64,000 bases of DNA from Burkholderiales bacterium (GTDB lineage Bacteria > Pseudomonadota > Gammaproteobacteria > Burkholderiales > Burkholderiaceae_C): NCBI GenBank assembly GCA_017307855.1, contig JAFKGD010000002.1, positions 620,001-684,000 of the forward strand, given 5' to 3'. Below, piece after piece: positions 36,280-44,287 of this stretch. Below the pieces are notes generated by a model. That model was not told the DNA's origin. It did not search any database and was given only the letters and a program-made list of their open reading frames with translations. Within the stretch, counting starts at the first letter, position 1. The number at the start of each line of letters is the position of its first letter. The translations under genes and the position numbers were made by a program.

Positions 36280-36920
36280 CCGGGCCAATCGTCCAGCAAG
36301 CCAGGGTTCGCACCAACAAGTCGAAAGACTCGACCCACACCGTCGAGATCCGCGCCATCACTTTCACCGAACTGTGGGAAAACTACGTGACCGGCGACCC
36401 GTTCAAACCCGATCCCGCAGACAAGGCGGATTACAGCAACCAGTGCGCGCTACGCCTGAGCGCGACGTTCCACCGCCTCGGCATCGAGATGAAATCGTTC
36501 TCGCAGAAGACGGTACGACCCATGCCCGGTGCGAAAGTCTTGGGCCGAGTGCTGATGAATGGCCGACCTGCCGCGACGCGCGCATATGAGCTGGGCGAGT
36601 GGCTCAAGGTCCAGCCTTTCGCAGGCCTGCCACGCAAGCCGGAGGACGTGACGGGCAAGGACTGGGAATCCAGGGTCAAGGGAAGGACGGGGATCATCAT
36701 GTTCCATGGGTACTGGTTGCGGTCTGGAGAAGATGCCGGGAACGCCAGCGGAGGACACATCGATCTGTGGAATGGGGAGCGAATGCCGATTAGCAGCGCG
36801 ACAAGCTTGTTCTCTGTTCTGGGTCGCCGATTCGGCTACCAAGATATGGCGGCCGATCTGAGCTTTGGCTATTCGGACTTGCGAAACTCCAAATTGATTC
36901 TCTTCTGGGAGATCAAGTGA
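36276..36920 (+). CDS. tae4: Tae4-family type VI peptidoglycan amidase effector
   Basis: The 214-residue protein has the NlpC/P60-like Tae4 signature: FTELWENY near residue 30, the nucleophile in SNQCALR (Cys57), RTGIIMFHGYW, and GHIDLWNGERM with catalytic His161. Tae4 enzymes cleave peptide bonds in peptidoglycan of competitors (gamma-D-Glu to mDAP or the cross-link). There is no signal peptide, as expected for a T6SS cargo. It is coupled to the PAAR gene (ATGA) and to the following membrane-protein gene (GTGA). The classical periplasmic Tai4 immunity gene is absent. Confidence 0.87.
   Translation: MTGPIVQQARVRTNKSKDSTHTVEIRAITFTELWENYVTGDPFKPDPADKADYSNQCALRLSATFHRLGIEMKSFSQKTVRPMPGAKVLGRVLMNGRPAATRAYELGEWLKVQPFAGLPRKPEDVTGKDWESRVKGRTGIIMFHGYWLRSGEDAGNASGGHIDLWNGERMPISSATSLFSVLGRRFGYQDMAADLSFGYSDLRNSKLILFWEIK
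36551..36781 (+). repeat. 231-bp duplication inside tae4, copy A
   Basis: This stretch encodes tae4 residues about 93-169, including the catalytic His. It recurs at 37440-37670 with only four mismatches in 231 bp (about 98 %). Similarity beyond both ends drops sharply, most clearly at the left end. Confidence 0.92.
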
Positions 36921-37255
36921 TTCGACGAATCAGCATCTCCTTTTTTTTCGTTGTTCTTGGCATTGCGAGTCTGGTGGTCTTTGACCATGTTCATTCCTGG
37001 CTCTGCCAAGCGATAACGGGACTCTGCACTCCGTATTCCGGGCCATGTCCCGGAATTGATGTCTGCTCTGGAGGAGCCTGGAAGACGATTCTGGTTTATC
37101 TGTTTTACCTTGGCCCCGCCGTCGTATTCGGGATACTCGGGTACGCGGCCTCCAAGCGACGGAGAGCCTTGATCGCCTGGGCCCAGCTTGCAGCCGGCCT
37201 CCTCTTCTTTCACTCCGCCCTCTTGATGCTCCTCACAGAAGCGCTATACCGATGA
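36917..37255 (+). CDS. Small three-helix membrane protein, candidate Tae4 immunity (paralogue 1)
   Basis: The 112-residue protein has hydrophobic segments at about residues 7-24, 56-77 and 88-108. The loop between the first two, about 30 residues, is rich in Cys (WLCQ, GLCTP, GPCPGIDVCSGG) and would lie in the periplasm if the basic KRRR stretch faces the cytoplasm. The GTG start overlaps the tae4 stop as GTGA. Position and coupling fit an immunity protein, but the known Tai4 fold is soluble and periplasmic, so this would be a different kind. G+C is far below that of the surroundings. Confidence 0.65.
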   Translation: MIRRISISFFFVVLGIASLVVFDHVHSWLCQAITGLCTPYSGPCPGIDVCSGGAWKTILVYLFYLGPAVVFGILGYAASKRRRALIAWAQLAAGLLFFHSALLMLLTEALYR

Positions 37256-37794
37256 GATGGATGACCAAAGCAGGTATCGCGACCTGCTTTCCATTCTTGA
37301 TCTCCTCAGCGCCACGACGATCAGCTACGCCGATATTTTCTGGAGCTCCCGGAATCTTGGTGGGAAGACTCACCATAGCCTTCGGCCTCGATCTACTGGG
37401 CTTCCTCAGCTTGGCTGCGATCAACTCCGTCTACAGGGGGCTGATGAATGGCCGACCTGCCGCGACGCGCGCATATGAGCTGGGCGAGTGGCTCAAGCTC
37501 CAGCCCTTCGCAGGCCTGCCACGCAAGCCGGAGGACGTGACGGGCAAGGACTGGGAATCCAGGGTCAAGGGAAGGACGGGGATCATCATGTTCCATGGGT
37601 ACTGGGTGCGGTCTGGAGAAGATGCCGGGAACGCCAGCGGAGGTCACATCGATCTGTGGAATGGGGAGCGCATGACATTCAGTCCTGCAACGCTAGGCCG
37701 CTTCTTCGGTTTCGATGAATTTCTTCCTGGCCAACGTCTGGGCTACTCCGATCTAAGGAAATCCAGACTGATCCACTTCTGGGAGGTCAAATAA
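37252..37794 (+). pseudogene. Chimeric open frame: membrane-protein remnant joined to tae4 3' half
   Basis: The 180-codon frame starts with ATG overlapping the previous stop (ATGA). Codons 1-63 contain one hydrophobic stretch (ILVGRLTIAFGLDLLGFLSL) ending NSVYRG, resembling the last helix of the neighbouring membrane proteins. From codon 64 it is the tae4 C-terminal half (LMNGRPAATRAYELGEWL...GHIDLWNGERM), then a diverged tail GYSDLRKSRLIHFWEVK. The half carrying the catalytic Cys is missing, so it cannot be an active amidase. It is best read as a recombination product between tandem toxin-immunity units, although it remains open and could be translated. Confidence 0.78.
37440..37670 (+). repeat. 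231-bp duplication inside tae4, copy B
   Basis: Second copy of the tae4 internal segment at 36551-36781, with four substitutions. The left boundary (37440) is the junction with the membrane-protein remnant. The right boundary passes into a related but clearly diverged tae4 tail, which suggests gene conversion or recent recombination between two older alleles. Confidence 0.92.
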
Positions 37795-38126
37795 TGAGAA
37801 GAACCTCGATTACCCTGAGATTTGTCGTTCTAGGCTTCGCAAGTCTGCTTACGATCAACGCCATCTACATCTGGGGCTGCACTCGATGGCCGAAGACCTG
37901 CGGCTCCGCATCGGGGCCCTGCCCAAACCTCGACGCCTGTACGCCTGACGTCTGGATGATGATCAAGATCCTGCTCGTCTACCTCGGGCCTTCCGTCGCT
38001 TTTGGATGGATGGGCTACGTGTACAGCGGTCGTCGCCAGCCGCTTGCGCGATGGGCTCGCCTCATCATCGGACTGTTCATGCTACATGCACTCCTGATGG
38101 CTCTGTTTCTCAAGGGATCGTTCTGA
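37794..38126 (+). CDS. Small three-helix membrane protein, candidate immunity (paralogue 2)
   Basis: The 110-residue protein shares the plan of paralogue 1: RRTSITLRFVVLGFASL for RRISISFFFVVLGIASL, a loop with four Cys including GPCPNLDAC (compare GPCPGIDVC), YLGPSVAFGWMGY for YLGPAVVFGILGY, and a final helix. Its ATG overlaps the stop of the chimeric tae4 frame (TAATG). The loop is the most variable part, as expected for specificity determinants. Function is inferred from position only. Confidence 0.66.
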   Translation: MRRTSITLRFVVLGFASLLTINAIYIWGCTRWPKTCGSASGPCPNLDACTPDVWMMIKILLVYLGPSVAFGWMGYVYSGRRQPLARWARLIIGLFMLHALLMALFLKGSF

Positions 38127-38172
38127 ACAGTGGGTTTTGTCCAAGAATAGGCCTCTCTTGAACTCCAAGTGA

Positions 38173-38481
38173 GTGGATTCAGTGGTGACGAAACGTAGTG
38201 TGTGGGCAATGGCTGGCCTCCTCATCGGTGTCGCCTTGGACATGATTCCTCATCTGGTCGAAATCTTTGCCAATGTTCGTGTCTGTAGGGAGTCATGTCC
38301 AACCGGACTGCGCGCTGCGTCGTTGGCCATCTACACAATCGTTCCGATGGTCTGGGGACTTAGCCTTCCCTGGTTTGCAGGCAAGCGCCACGCTTTAAAG
38401 CTCGTCCTACTCCTGACACTTCCTTCTTTCTTGCTCATGCTGCTGCTGACGTTTTTTCTGTACAGGCATCAGCATCTGTGA
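38173..38481 (+). CDS. Small membrane protein, candidate immunity (paralogue 3)
   Basis: The 102-residue protein has three hydrophobic segments and a short Cys pair in the first loop (VRVCRESCP). It is the most diverged member. The start is GTG at 38173 or the GTG nine bases later. The 46 bp before it end with TTGAACTCCAAGTGA, which may be the worn end of another tae4 tail, since in the better-preserved units each membrane-protein start overlaps such a tail. Confidence 0.58.
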   Translation: MDSVVTKRSVWAMAGLLIGVALDMIPHLVEIFANVRVCRESCPTGLRAASLAIYTIVPMVWGLSLPWFAGKRHALKLVLLLTLPSFLLMLLLTFFLYRHQHL

Positions 38482-38499
38482 AGACTCGGCATCTTGCTC

Positions 38500-38597
38500 G
38501 TTCTTCAGAATTTCAGACCAGAACTGACGTTTGCGGCCGAGCGGGAGCTGTGCTGATCCCTGAAATTCGCAAAGTCTTGTTCTGCGAGATCAAATGA
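38500..38597 (+). pseudogene. Decayed tae4 3' end
   Basis: The last 21 bases before the stop match the true tae4 end at 17 of 21 positions, and the frame ends IRKVLFCEIK-stop where tae4 ends RNSKLILFWEIK-stop. Upstream, fragments such as CTTCAGAATTTC resemble the tail of the chimeric copy. There is no start codon or continuous homology further upstream. The stop overlaps the next membrane-protein ATG as ATGA, the same junction as in the intact toxin unit. Confidence 0.55.
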
Positions 38598-38914
38598 AGC
38601 GCACTGTCATCGTCATTCTGGGCGTGGCTTATGGTCTTTTTCTGACTTGGATTTGCCTCTACACCCTCAGTCATATCGATTGGCCCCAATCCAACCAACC
38701 CGCAACCGGTTGCCATGAAATCGACAAGTGCCCCATGCCTTGGTGGGCAATCCCCGTACTCCTCGCCATCATCTTCGGGCCCACCGTCGTTTTCGGAGTT
38801 CTGAATGCGCTCGCCTGGCGACGCTGGACGGTCCAGCGATGGGCTTGGTGGTTCGGCGGATTCACGGTACTCACGATTGCTCACCACTCATCTGGCTACC
38901 TGTTGCGCAGTTGA
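38594..38914 (+). CDS. Small three-helix membrane protein, candidate immunity (paralogue 4)
   Basis: The 106-residue protein has the same helix-loop-helix-helix plan: first helix about 4-24, a loop with GCHEIDKCP (compare GPCPGIDVC), a helix containing FGPTVVFGVLNALAWRR (compare LGPAVVFGILGYAASKRR) and a final helix. It starts inside the stop of the decayed tae4 tail. The series ends here and G+C returns to the local norm. Confidence 0.63.
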   Translation: MKRTVIVILGVAYGLFLTWICLYTLSHIDWPQSNQPATGCHEIDKCPMPWWAIPVLLAIIFGPTVVFGVLNALAWRRWTVQRWAWWFGGFTVLTIAHHSSGYLLRS

Positions 38915-39112
38915 ACCACACCCACGCAAAGATTGCAGCGGCAGGGGTGCCTTGCAAAGCGAGGTCAAGGAGGAGGCCGAAGGCCGGGGGACACGAGCGG
39001 CGCAAGGCTCCCCTGGCGATCCGGACCGGGCACCCCCTGCGCGTGACTTGATCGCGGCCTGCAATTGATTCCCCTCAAGCCGTCCGGCACGCCCTATGCT
39101 GCAATCCACCCC

Positions 39113-39739
39113 ATGTCCGATCCCGCCGAAGCAGCCGCGCCGCGCAGCACCTCCCACACCCGTACCGAAGATGCCCTGGCCCTCGTCACGGGCGTGTTGC
39201 TGATCTCCGTCGGCGTGGCGTTCTACCGGGCCGCGGGGCTGCTCACGGGCGGCACGGCCGGGCTGGCGTTCCTTGCGCACTACGGCCTGCAGGTGCCGTT
39301 CGGCGCGGCGTTCTTCGTGATCAACATGCCGTTCTACTGGCTCGCGTGGCGCCGCATGGGGCGCGCATTCACGCTCAAGACCTTCTGCGCCGTGGCGCTG
39401 CTGTCGCTGCTCACATCGCTGGAGCCGCATGTGCTCGCCTTCGCCGCGCTCGATCCGCTCTATGCCGCCGTGGCGGGCGGCACGATCACGGGCACGGGTT
39501 TCCTGGTGCTGTTCCGCCACCGATGCAGCCTGGGCGGGCTGGGCATCGTGGTGTTGTGGCTGCAGGAGCGCTTCGGCTGGCGCGCGGGCGCGGTGCAGAT
39601 GGGCGTGGACTGCGCCATCGTGCTGCTGGCCCTGTTCGTGATGCCGCCGCTCAACGTGGCATGGTCGGTGGCCGGCGCGGTGGCGATGAACCTGGTGCTC
39701 GCCATCAACCACCGGCCCGGCCGCTACATGGGCACATGA
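39113..39739 (+). CDS. YitT/DUF161-family membrane protein
   Basis: The 208-residue protein has five or six hydrophobic segments and the family landmarks FYRAAGLLTGGTAGLAFL, FFVINMPFYWLAW, AAVAGGTITGTGFLVLFRHRCSLGG. It lacks the soluble C-terminal DUF2179 domain of the longer YitT proteins. Transport of a small anion has been proposed for relatives but is not settled. The 198 bp before it, between the immunity series and this gene, hold no gene that I can support. Confidence 0.8.
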   Translation: MSDPAEAAAPRSTSHTRTEDALALVTGVLLISVGVAFYRAAGLLTGGTAGLAFLAHYGLQVPFGAAFFVINMPFYWLAWRRMGRAFTLKTFCAVALLSLLTSLEPHVLAFAALDPLYAAVAGGTITGTGFLVLFRHRCSLGGLGIVVLWLQERFGWRAGAVQMGVDCAIVLLALFVMPPLNVAWSVAGAVAMNLVLAINHRPGRYMGT

Positions 39740-39816
39740 AGAGCGCGGCGTGCAGGCGGCGGGAACCTCCGGCGCCAGACCACACTCCATCCCCTGCCTC
39801 GTAGAATTCCTGCTCC

Positions 39817-40299
39817 ATGTTCCGCACCCTGCCCGTTCCGCTGCGCCTTGCGCTCGCGCTCGTCCTTGTGACGATGCTGCTGGCGCGCGGCTGGATGGGC
39901 CAGGCGATGGCCATGGACATGGCGCCGACGAGCGCGCCCGTGCCTGTCGCCGTGCATGGCACTCACGGCGCAGCGCATGGCCCCAGTGGGGACACGGTCG
40001 CAATCACCGGCCCCGCCAGCCACGCGGCGGGCCCCACCGACCCGGCCCCCTGCCACGGCAGCGCAGACAGCGTGACGCGACTTCCCGCTGCCGCCTCACA
40101 CGATTCGCACGAAGCGTCGGCTGGCGACGCGTCCCACTGCGGCACCTGCACGCTGTGCCAGGTCTGCCATTCGGTCGCTATGACCGACGACACCGGCGGC
40201 CGACACGCCTTCGCGCTGCCGCAGGCGGCTCCCGTAGCGGCTGCGCATCGCTTCGCCAGCGCCGAGCCGCAACCGGGCCTCAAGCCACCCATTTCCTGA
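39817..40299 (+). CDS. DUF2946-like secreted protein of the copper locus
   Basis: The 160-residue protein has an N-terminal signal or anchor (about 8-32), a long His-rich Ala/Pro/Gly segment (residues 33-100) and the motif HCGTCTLCQVCHS followed by a short hydrophilic tail. Cys/His motifs of this kind are found in DUF2946 proteins that precede copper-resistance genes. It would bind metal in the periplasm; the exact role is not known. It is the first gene of the copper operon, 64 bp before the TolC-family gene. Confidence 0.7.
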   Translation: MFRTLPVPLRLALALVLVTMLLARGWMGQAMAMDMAPTSAPVPVAVHGTHGAAHGPSGDTVAITGPASHAAGPTDPAPCHGSADSVTRLPAAASHDSHEASAGDASHCGTCTLCQVCHSVAMTDDTGGRHAFALPQAAPVAAAHRFASAEPQPGLKPPIS

Positions 40300-40363
40300 T
40301 CTCCATGCCCGAGGTGCGTCCGCCGCGAGCCGGCGGGCGCTGTGTCCTTGTCCGGAGATCGAC

Positions 40364-41857
40364 ATGTTTCCCTTTCATCGGGCCGCGAGGCCCCTTCTGG
40401 CCCTGGCCAGCCTCGCCGCGCTGGCAGGCTGCGCCAGCCCGTCACCCGACGCGTTGCGCGGCGATGTGACCCATCTGGTCGGTGAGCGCACCGGCTTGCC
40501 GGCCGCATCGCTGCAGATCGCGGCACCGCCGGCCGGCGACGACGCACAGGCCGCGCCGGACCTCGCCAGCCTGCCCCCAGCCGCACCACTGACGGCCGAC
40601 ACGGCCGTGCGCATCGCGCTCGGACACAGCCCACGCCTGCAGTCGTCGCTGGCCGCGCTGGGCGTGAGCGATGCCGAGCGCGCGCAGGCGGGCCGTCTGC
40701 CCAACCCGCATCTCTCGCTGGGCCGTTTCACCGAAGGCGGCACGCGCGAGATCGAGCGCATGCTGAGCTTCGACGTGCTGGGCCTGGTCACCCTGCCCTG
40801 GCGTGTGCGCTGGCAGGGCCAGCAGGTGGAACTGGCGAAGCTCGCGGCCGCGCAGGACGTGGTCGCGCTGGCGGCAGACACACGGCGCGCCTGGGTGCGC
40901 GCGGTGGCGGCGGCGCAGGTGGCCGTGCAGGCCGCCGATGCGCTCGATGCCGCCGAGGTCGGCACCGAGCTCGCCCGCCGCATGCAGAAGGCGGGCAACT
41001 TCAACCGCCTGCAGCTGGCGCGCGAAGAAGCCTTGCTGGCCGATGCGCGCATCGCGCTCGTGAGCGCGCAGCAGGCCGCTGTGCGCGAGCGCGAGCAGCT
41101 GGTGCGCCTCATGGGCATCGAAGGCCCGGCCGCGCACGGCTTCACACTGCCCGCCCACCTGCCGCCGGTACCGGCAACGCCCGGGGCAACGGCCACCGGC
41201 AGCCCGCCCATCGTCGCCCTGCCGGCCGACGCCGCCGGGGTCGAAGCGCAGGCGATCGGCCAGCGGCTCGACGTGCGCGCCGCCGAGCTCGAATCGCGCT
41301 ACGTCGCGCAATCGCTGGGCTACACGCGCGCCACTGGCTTCGTCGATGCGGTGGAGGTCGGCTATGGCCGCAACACCACATGGCCTGAAGGCGGGGGGCG
41401 CGAGACGAAAAGCGGCTGGGAACTGGGCCTGCCGATCCCGCTGTTCGACTGGGGCCAGGTGCGCAACGCGCGCGCCCAGGGCCTGTACCTGCAGAGCGCC
41501 GCGCGCGTGCGCGACGTGGCGCTGCGCGCGCGCAGCGAAGCGCGCGAGGCGCTGGCCGCGCGCACGGCCGCACTCAGCATGGCGCGGCAGGCGCACACGC
41601 AGGGCGTGGCCGTGCAGCAGGTGATCCAGGAGGAGACCCTGCTGCGCTACAACGGCATGCTGGCCAGCGTGTGGGACGTGCTGGCCGAAGCACGCGCCAC
41701 CACGCGCGCCGTCACGCGCGCCATCCTGGCCCAGCGCGATTTCTGGCTGGCCGACACCGACTTGCGCCAGGTGGTCTCGGGAAGTTCGCCCGGCGGGCTC
41801 GCGCTTCTGTCTTCATCCACTTCATCGGCCACGGACGCCGCAGCACAGGGCCACTGA
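40364..41857 (+). CDS. TolC-family outer-membrane lipoprotein of the copper locus
   Basis: The 497-residue protein has a lipoprotein signal ending ALAGC (Cys23) and two OEP repeats with long Ala/Arg/Gln-rich coiled coils (about 160-250 and 365-450). The central DWGQVRNARAQGLYLQ is typical of channel proteins in metal-resistance operons. A GGAGAT ribosome site precedes the ATG. It is 1 bp from the multicopper oxidase gene. No RND pump or adaptor gene is adjacent, so it may work with a pump elsewhere or have a separate role. Confidence 0.85.
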   Translation: MFPFHRAARPLLALASLAALAGCASPSPDALRGDVTHLVGERTGLPAASLQIAAPPAGDDAQAAPDLASLPPAAPLTADTAVRIALGHSPRLQSSLAALGVSDAERAQAGRLPNPHLSLGRFTEGGTREIERMLSFDVLGLVTLPWRVRWQGQQVELAKLAAAQDVVALAADTRRAWVRAVAAAQVAVQAADALDAAEVGTELARRMQKAGNFNRLQLAREEALLADARIALVSAQQAAVREREQLVRLMGIEGPAAHGFTLPAHLPPVPATPGATATGSPPIVALPADAAGVEAQAIGQRLDVRAAELESRYVAQSLGYTRATGFVDAVEVGYGRNTTWPEGGGRETKSGWELGLPIPLFDWGQVRNARAQGLYLQSAARVRDVALRARSEAREALAARTAALSMARQAHTQGVAVQQVIQEETLLRYNGMLASVWDVLAEARATTRAVTRAILAQRDFWLADTDLRQVVSGSSPGGLALLSSSTSSATDAAAQGH

Positions 41858-41858
41858 C

Positions 41859-43268
41859 ATGCAACGCCGACAACTCTTCCAGAACGCCTTACTGGGCACG
41901 GCCACGGCCGTGGCCGCCAGCACCGTGGGCCGCGCCGCGATGGCCGCGCTACCCGAGCCCGCACAGCAGACATCGGCCGGCACCGCGCCGCCGCTGCATC
42001 CCACCGCCGGCCCAGGCTACGACCCCGTGGTCACGCTCAACGGCTGGACGGCGCCCTCTCGCATGAACGCCGGCGTGAAGGAATTCCACCTGGTGGCCGA
42101 GCCCGTGGTGCGCGAGGTGGCACCCGGCTTCAAGGTGAACATGTGGGGCTACAACGGGCAGAGCCCCGGCCCCACGATCGAGGTGGTCGAAGGCGACCGC
42201 GTGCGCCTTTTCGTGACCAACCGTCTGCCAGAGCACACCACCGTGCACTGGCACGGCCAGCGGCTGCCCAACGGCATGGATGGCGTGGGCGGCATCACCC
42301 AGCCGCACATCCCGCCAGGCAAGACCTTCGTCTACGAGTTCACCGCGCGCCGGCCCGGCACCTTCATGTACCACCCGCATGCCGACGAGATGGTGCAGAT
42401 GGCGATGGGGATGATGGGGCTTTGGATTACTCACCCGCGCAGCCGCCACCCGTTGATCGACCGCGTGCAGCGTGATTTCTGTTTCCTGCTGTCGTCGTTC
42501 GACGTCGAGCCCGGCAGCGCCACGCCGCGCATCAACACCATGACCGACTTCAACATCTGGACTTTCAACAGCCGCGTGTTCCCCGCCATCGACACGCTCA
42601 ACGTGCGGCGTGGCGACCGCGTGCGCCTGCGCGTGGGCAACCTCACCATGACCAACCACCCGGTGCACCTGCACGGCCACGAGTTCGAGGTGACCGGCAC
42701 CGACGGCGGCCCGGTGCCCCGCACGGCACGCTGGCCCGAGGTGACGGTGGACGTGGCCGTGGGCCAGATGCGGCAGATGGAATTCATCGCCGACGAGGAA
42801 GGCGACTGGGCGCTGCACTGCCACAAGAGCCACCACACCATGGGCGCGATGGGGCACGACGTGCCCACCATGATCGGCGTGCCTCAGTCCGATCTCGAAT
42901 CGAGGATTCGCCGCCTGGTGCCCGACTACATGGCCATGGGCGAGACCGGCATGGCCGAGATGGGCTCGATGGAAATGCCACTGCCTGGCAACACGCACCC
43001 GATGATGACCGGCCAGGGACCGTTCGGTGCGGCCGAGATGGGCGGCATGTTCACGCTGCTCAAGGTGCGGGCGGGCCAGGCACCGGGTGACTATTCCGAT
43101 CCGGGATGGTTCGCGCATCCGCCGGGAGCCGTGGCGCGCGAGGCGGACGCCGGCACCGCACCGGTGCCGGCTTCGGCCCCCGGCTCGCCTGCCGCCGATG
43201 CGTCGCCGCAACTCCCTTCCGTGCGCAAACCCGACACGGCCGAGGGACATGGCGCGCATCGCCATTAA
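41859..43268 (+). CDS. Periplasmic multicopper oxidase (copper resistance)
   Basis: The 469-residue protein has a Tat-type N-terminus (MQRRQLFQNALLG) and all copper-ligand motifs: HWHG (130-133), HPHAD (172-176), HPVHLHGH (267-274) and HCHKSHHTM (320-328), so it holds a type 1 and a trinuclear centre. The C-terminal region is Met/His-rich (MGETGMAEMGSMEM, GAEMGG), a feature of cuprous oxidases. It would oxidise Cu(I) in the periplasm. It sits between the TolC-family and DUF411 genes. Confidence 0.91.
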   Translation: MQRRQLFQNALLGTATAVAASTVGRAAMAALPEPAQQTSAGTAPPLHPTAGPGYDPVVTLNGWTAPSRMNAGVKEFHLVAEPVVREVAPGFKVNMWGYNGQSPGPTIEVVEGDRVRLFVTNRLPEHTTVHWHGQRLPNGMDGVGGITQPHIPPGKTFVYEFTARRPGTFMYHPHADEMVQMAMGMMGLWITHPRSRHPLIDRVQRDFCFLLSSFDVEPGSATPRINTMTDFNIWTFNSRVFPAIDTLNVRRGDRVRLRVGNLTMTNHPVHLHGHEFEVTGTDGGPVPRTARWPEVTVDVAVGQMRQMEFIADEEGDWALHCHKSHHTMGAMGHDVPTMIGVPQSDLESRIRRLVPDYMAMGETGMAEMGSMEMPLPGNTHPMMTGQGPFGAAEMGGMFTLLKVRAGQAPGDYSDPGWFAHPPGAVAREADAGTAPVPASAPGSPAADASPQLPSVRKPDTAEGHGAHRH

Positions 43269-43309
43269 CCGGCTGCACAAGAATGAAACCCATGCAAGGA
43301 GAACAGACC

Positions 43310-43792
43310 ATGCCAGTCAATCGTCGTTCGATCGGCCGCGTCGCCCGGCGCACGCTGCTGCGCGCCGGTGCCGCACTCACGCTGATGCCCGCGCTCGGGG
43401 CGCGCGCCGCCGCGCCGCGCATCGAAGTCTGGAAGAGCCCCGCCTGCGGCTGCTGCGGCGACTGGCTCGACCACCTGCGCGCCAACGGCTTCGACGTGAC
43501 GGTGAACGACACCGGCAACAACGCGGCGCGACGCCGCTTCGGTCTGCCGGACAAGCTGGCCTCGTGCCACACCGGCCTGGTCGGCGGCTACGCGGTCGAG
43601 GGCCACGTGCCGGCGCGCGAGATCCATCGCCTGCTGCGCGAGAAGCCGCGCGCCCTCGGCCTGGCGGTGCCCGGCATGCCCATCGGCTCGCCAGGCATGG
43701 ACGGCCCGGCCTACGGCAACCAGCGCGACCGCTACGACGTGCTGCTGGTCGCCGTGGACGGCACGACCAAGCCTTATCAGCGCTACCCCTGA
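43310..43792 (+). CDS. DUF411-family metal-binding protein
   Basis: The 160-residue exported protein has a twin-arginine-like leader (RRTLLRAGAAL...ARA) and the DUF411 core IEVWKSPACGCCGDW, SCHTGLVGGYAVEGHVPAREI, GLAVPGMPIGSPGM and the C-terminal YDVLLV. The CGCC and the later Cys-His could bind copper. AAGGAG lies eight bases before the chosen ATG. DUF411 proteins are regular members of copper and mercury loci. Confidence 0.86.
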   Translation: MPVNRRSIGRVARRTLLRAGAALTLMPALGARAAAPRIEVWKSPACGCCGDWLDHLRANGFDVTVNDTGNNAARRRFGLPDKLASCHTGLVGGYAVEGHVPAREIHRLLREKPRALGLAVPGMPIGSPGMDGPAYGNQRDRYDVLLVAVDGTTKPYQRYP

Positions 43793-43837
43793 ACCGCGCC
43801 GCTTCCATCGGCCTGGCACGACAAGAGAACACACCGC

Positions 43838-44248
43838 ATGACCTGCATCACCCGCCTCCCTTCACCCGCCGCCGCGCTGCGCATCACCGCGCTGGCGTTC
43901 GCCGTTTCATCGGCCTCGGCGCAGCATGCCGGCCACGCTGCCGGCGACGCCGGTCACGGCGCCCCTGAAGCCGGACCCACCACCGCTGCAGCAGCGGCCG
44001 GGTCCGGGGCCACCGCCACCACGCCGTTCACCCATGGCGAAGTTCGCCATGTGGACCTGCGGGCCCGCAAGCTCACGCTGCGCCATGGCGTCATCCAGAA
44101 CCTGGAGATGCCACCCATGACCATGGTGTTCCAGGTGGCCGACCCGGCCATCCTCGACCAGCTGGCCGTGGGCGACACCGTGCGCTTCCGTGCCGAGCGG
44201 CGGCAGGGCGCCATCGTCGTCACGGCGCTGGAGCGTGACCGACCCTGA
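43838..44248 (+). CDS. CusF-like periplasmic copper-binding protein
   Basis: The 136-residue protein has a signal peptide (cleavage after SASA), a His-rich linker (QHAGHAAGDAGHG) and a CusF domain with the conserved NLEMPPMTMVF and 'LAVGDTVRFRAER'. The Met residues of MPPMTM bind Cu(I)/Ag(I). As the last gene of the copper operon it probably hands copper to the oxidase or an efflux system. Confidence 0.85.
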   Translation: MTCITRLPSPAAALRITALAFAVSSASAQHAGHAAGDAGHGAPEAGPTTAAAAAGSGATATTPFTHGEVRHVDLRARKLTLRHGVIQNLEMPPMTMVFQVADPAILDQLAVGDTVRFRAERRQGAIVVTALERDRP

Positions 44249-44287
44249 AGCGGGACGCCCGGCGCGCGCGGCGGCTATCCTCGCGGC

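Noticed and set aside
36917-38914. Low-GC stretch as an insertion sequence or prophage
   Set aside because: No transposase, integrase, terminal inverted repeats or target duplication can be seen; the genes fit an effector-immunity series instead.
38915-39112. Gene-free 198 bp after the immunity series, with an antisense open frame crossing it
   Set aside because: The antisense frame spans the YitT-type gene with biased composition and shows no family signature; no promoter, repeat or RNA could be supported here.
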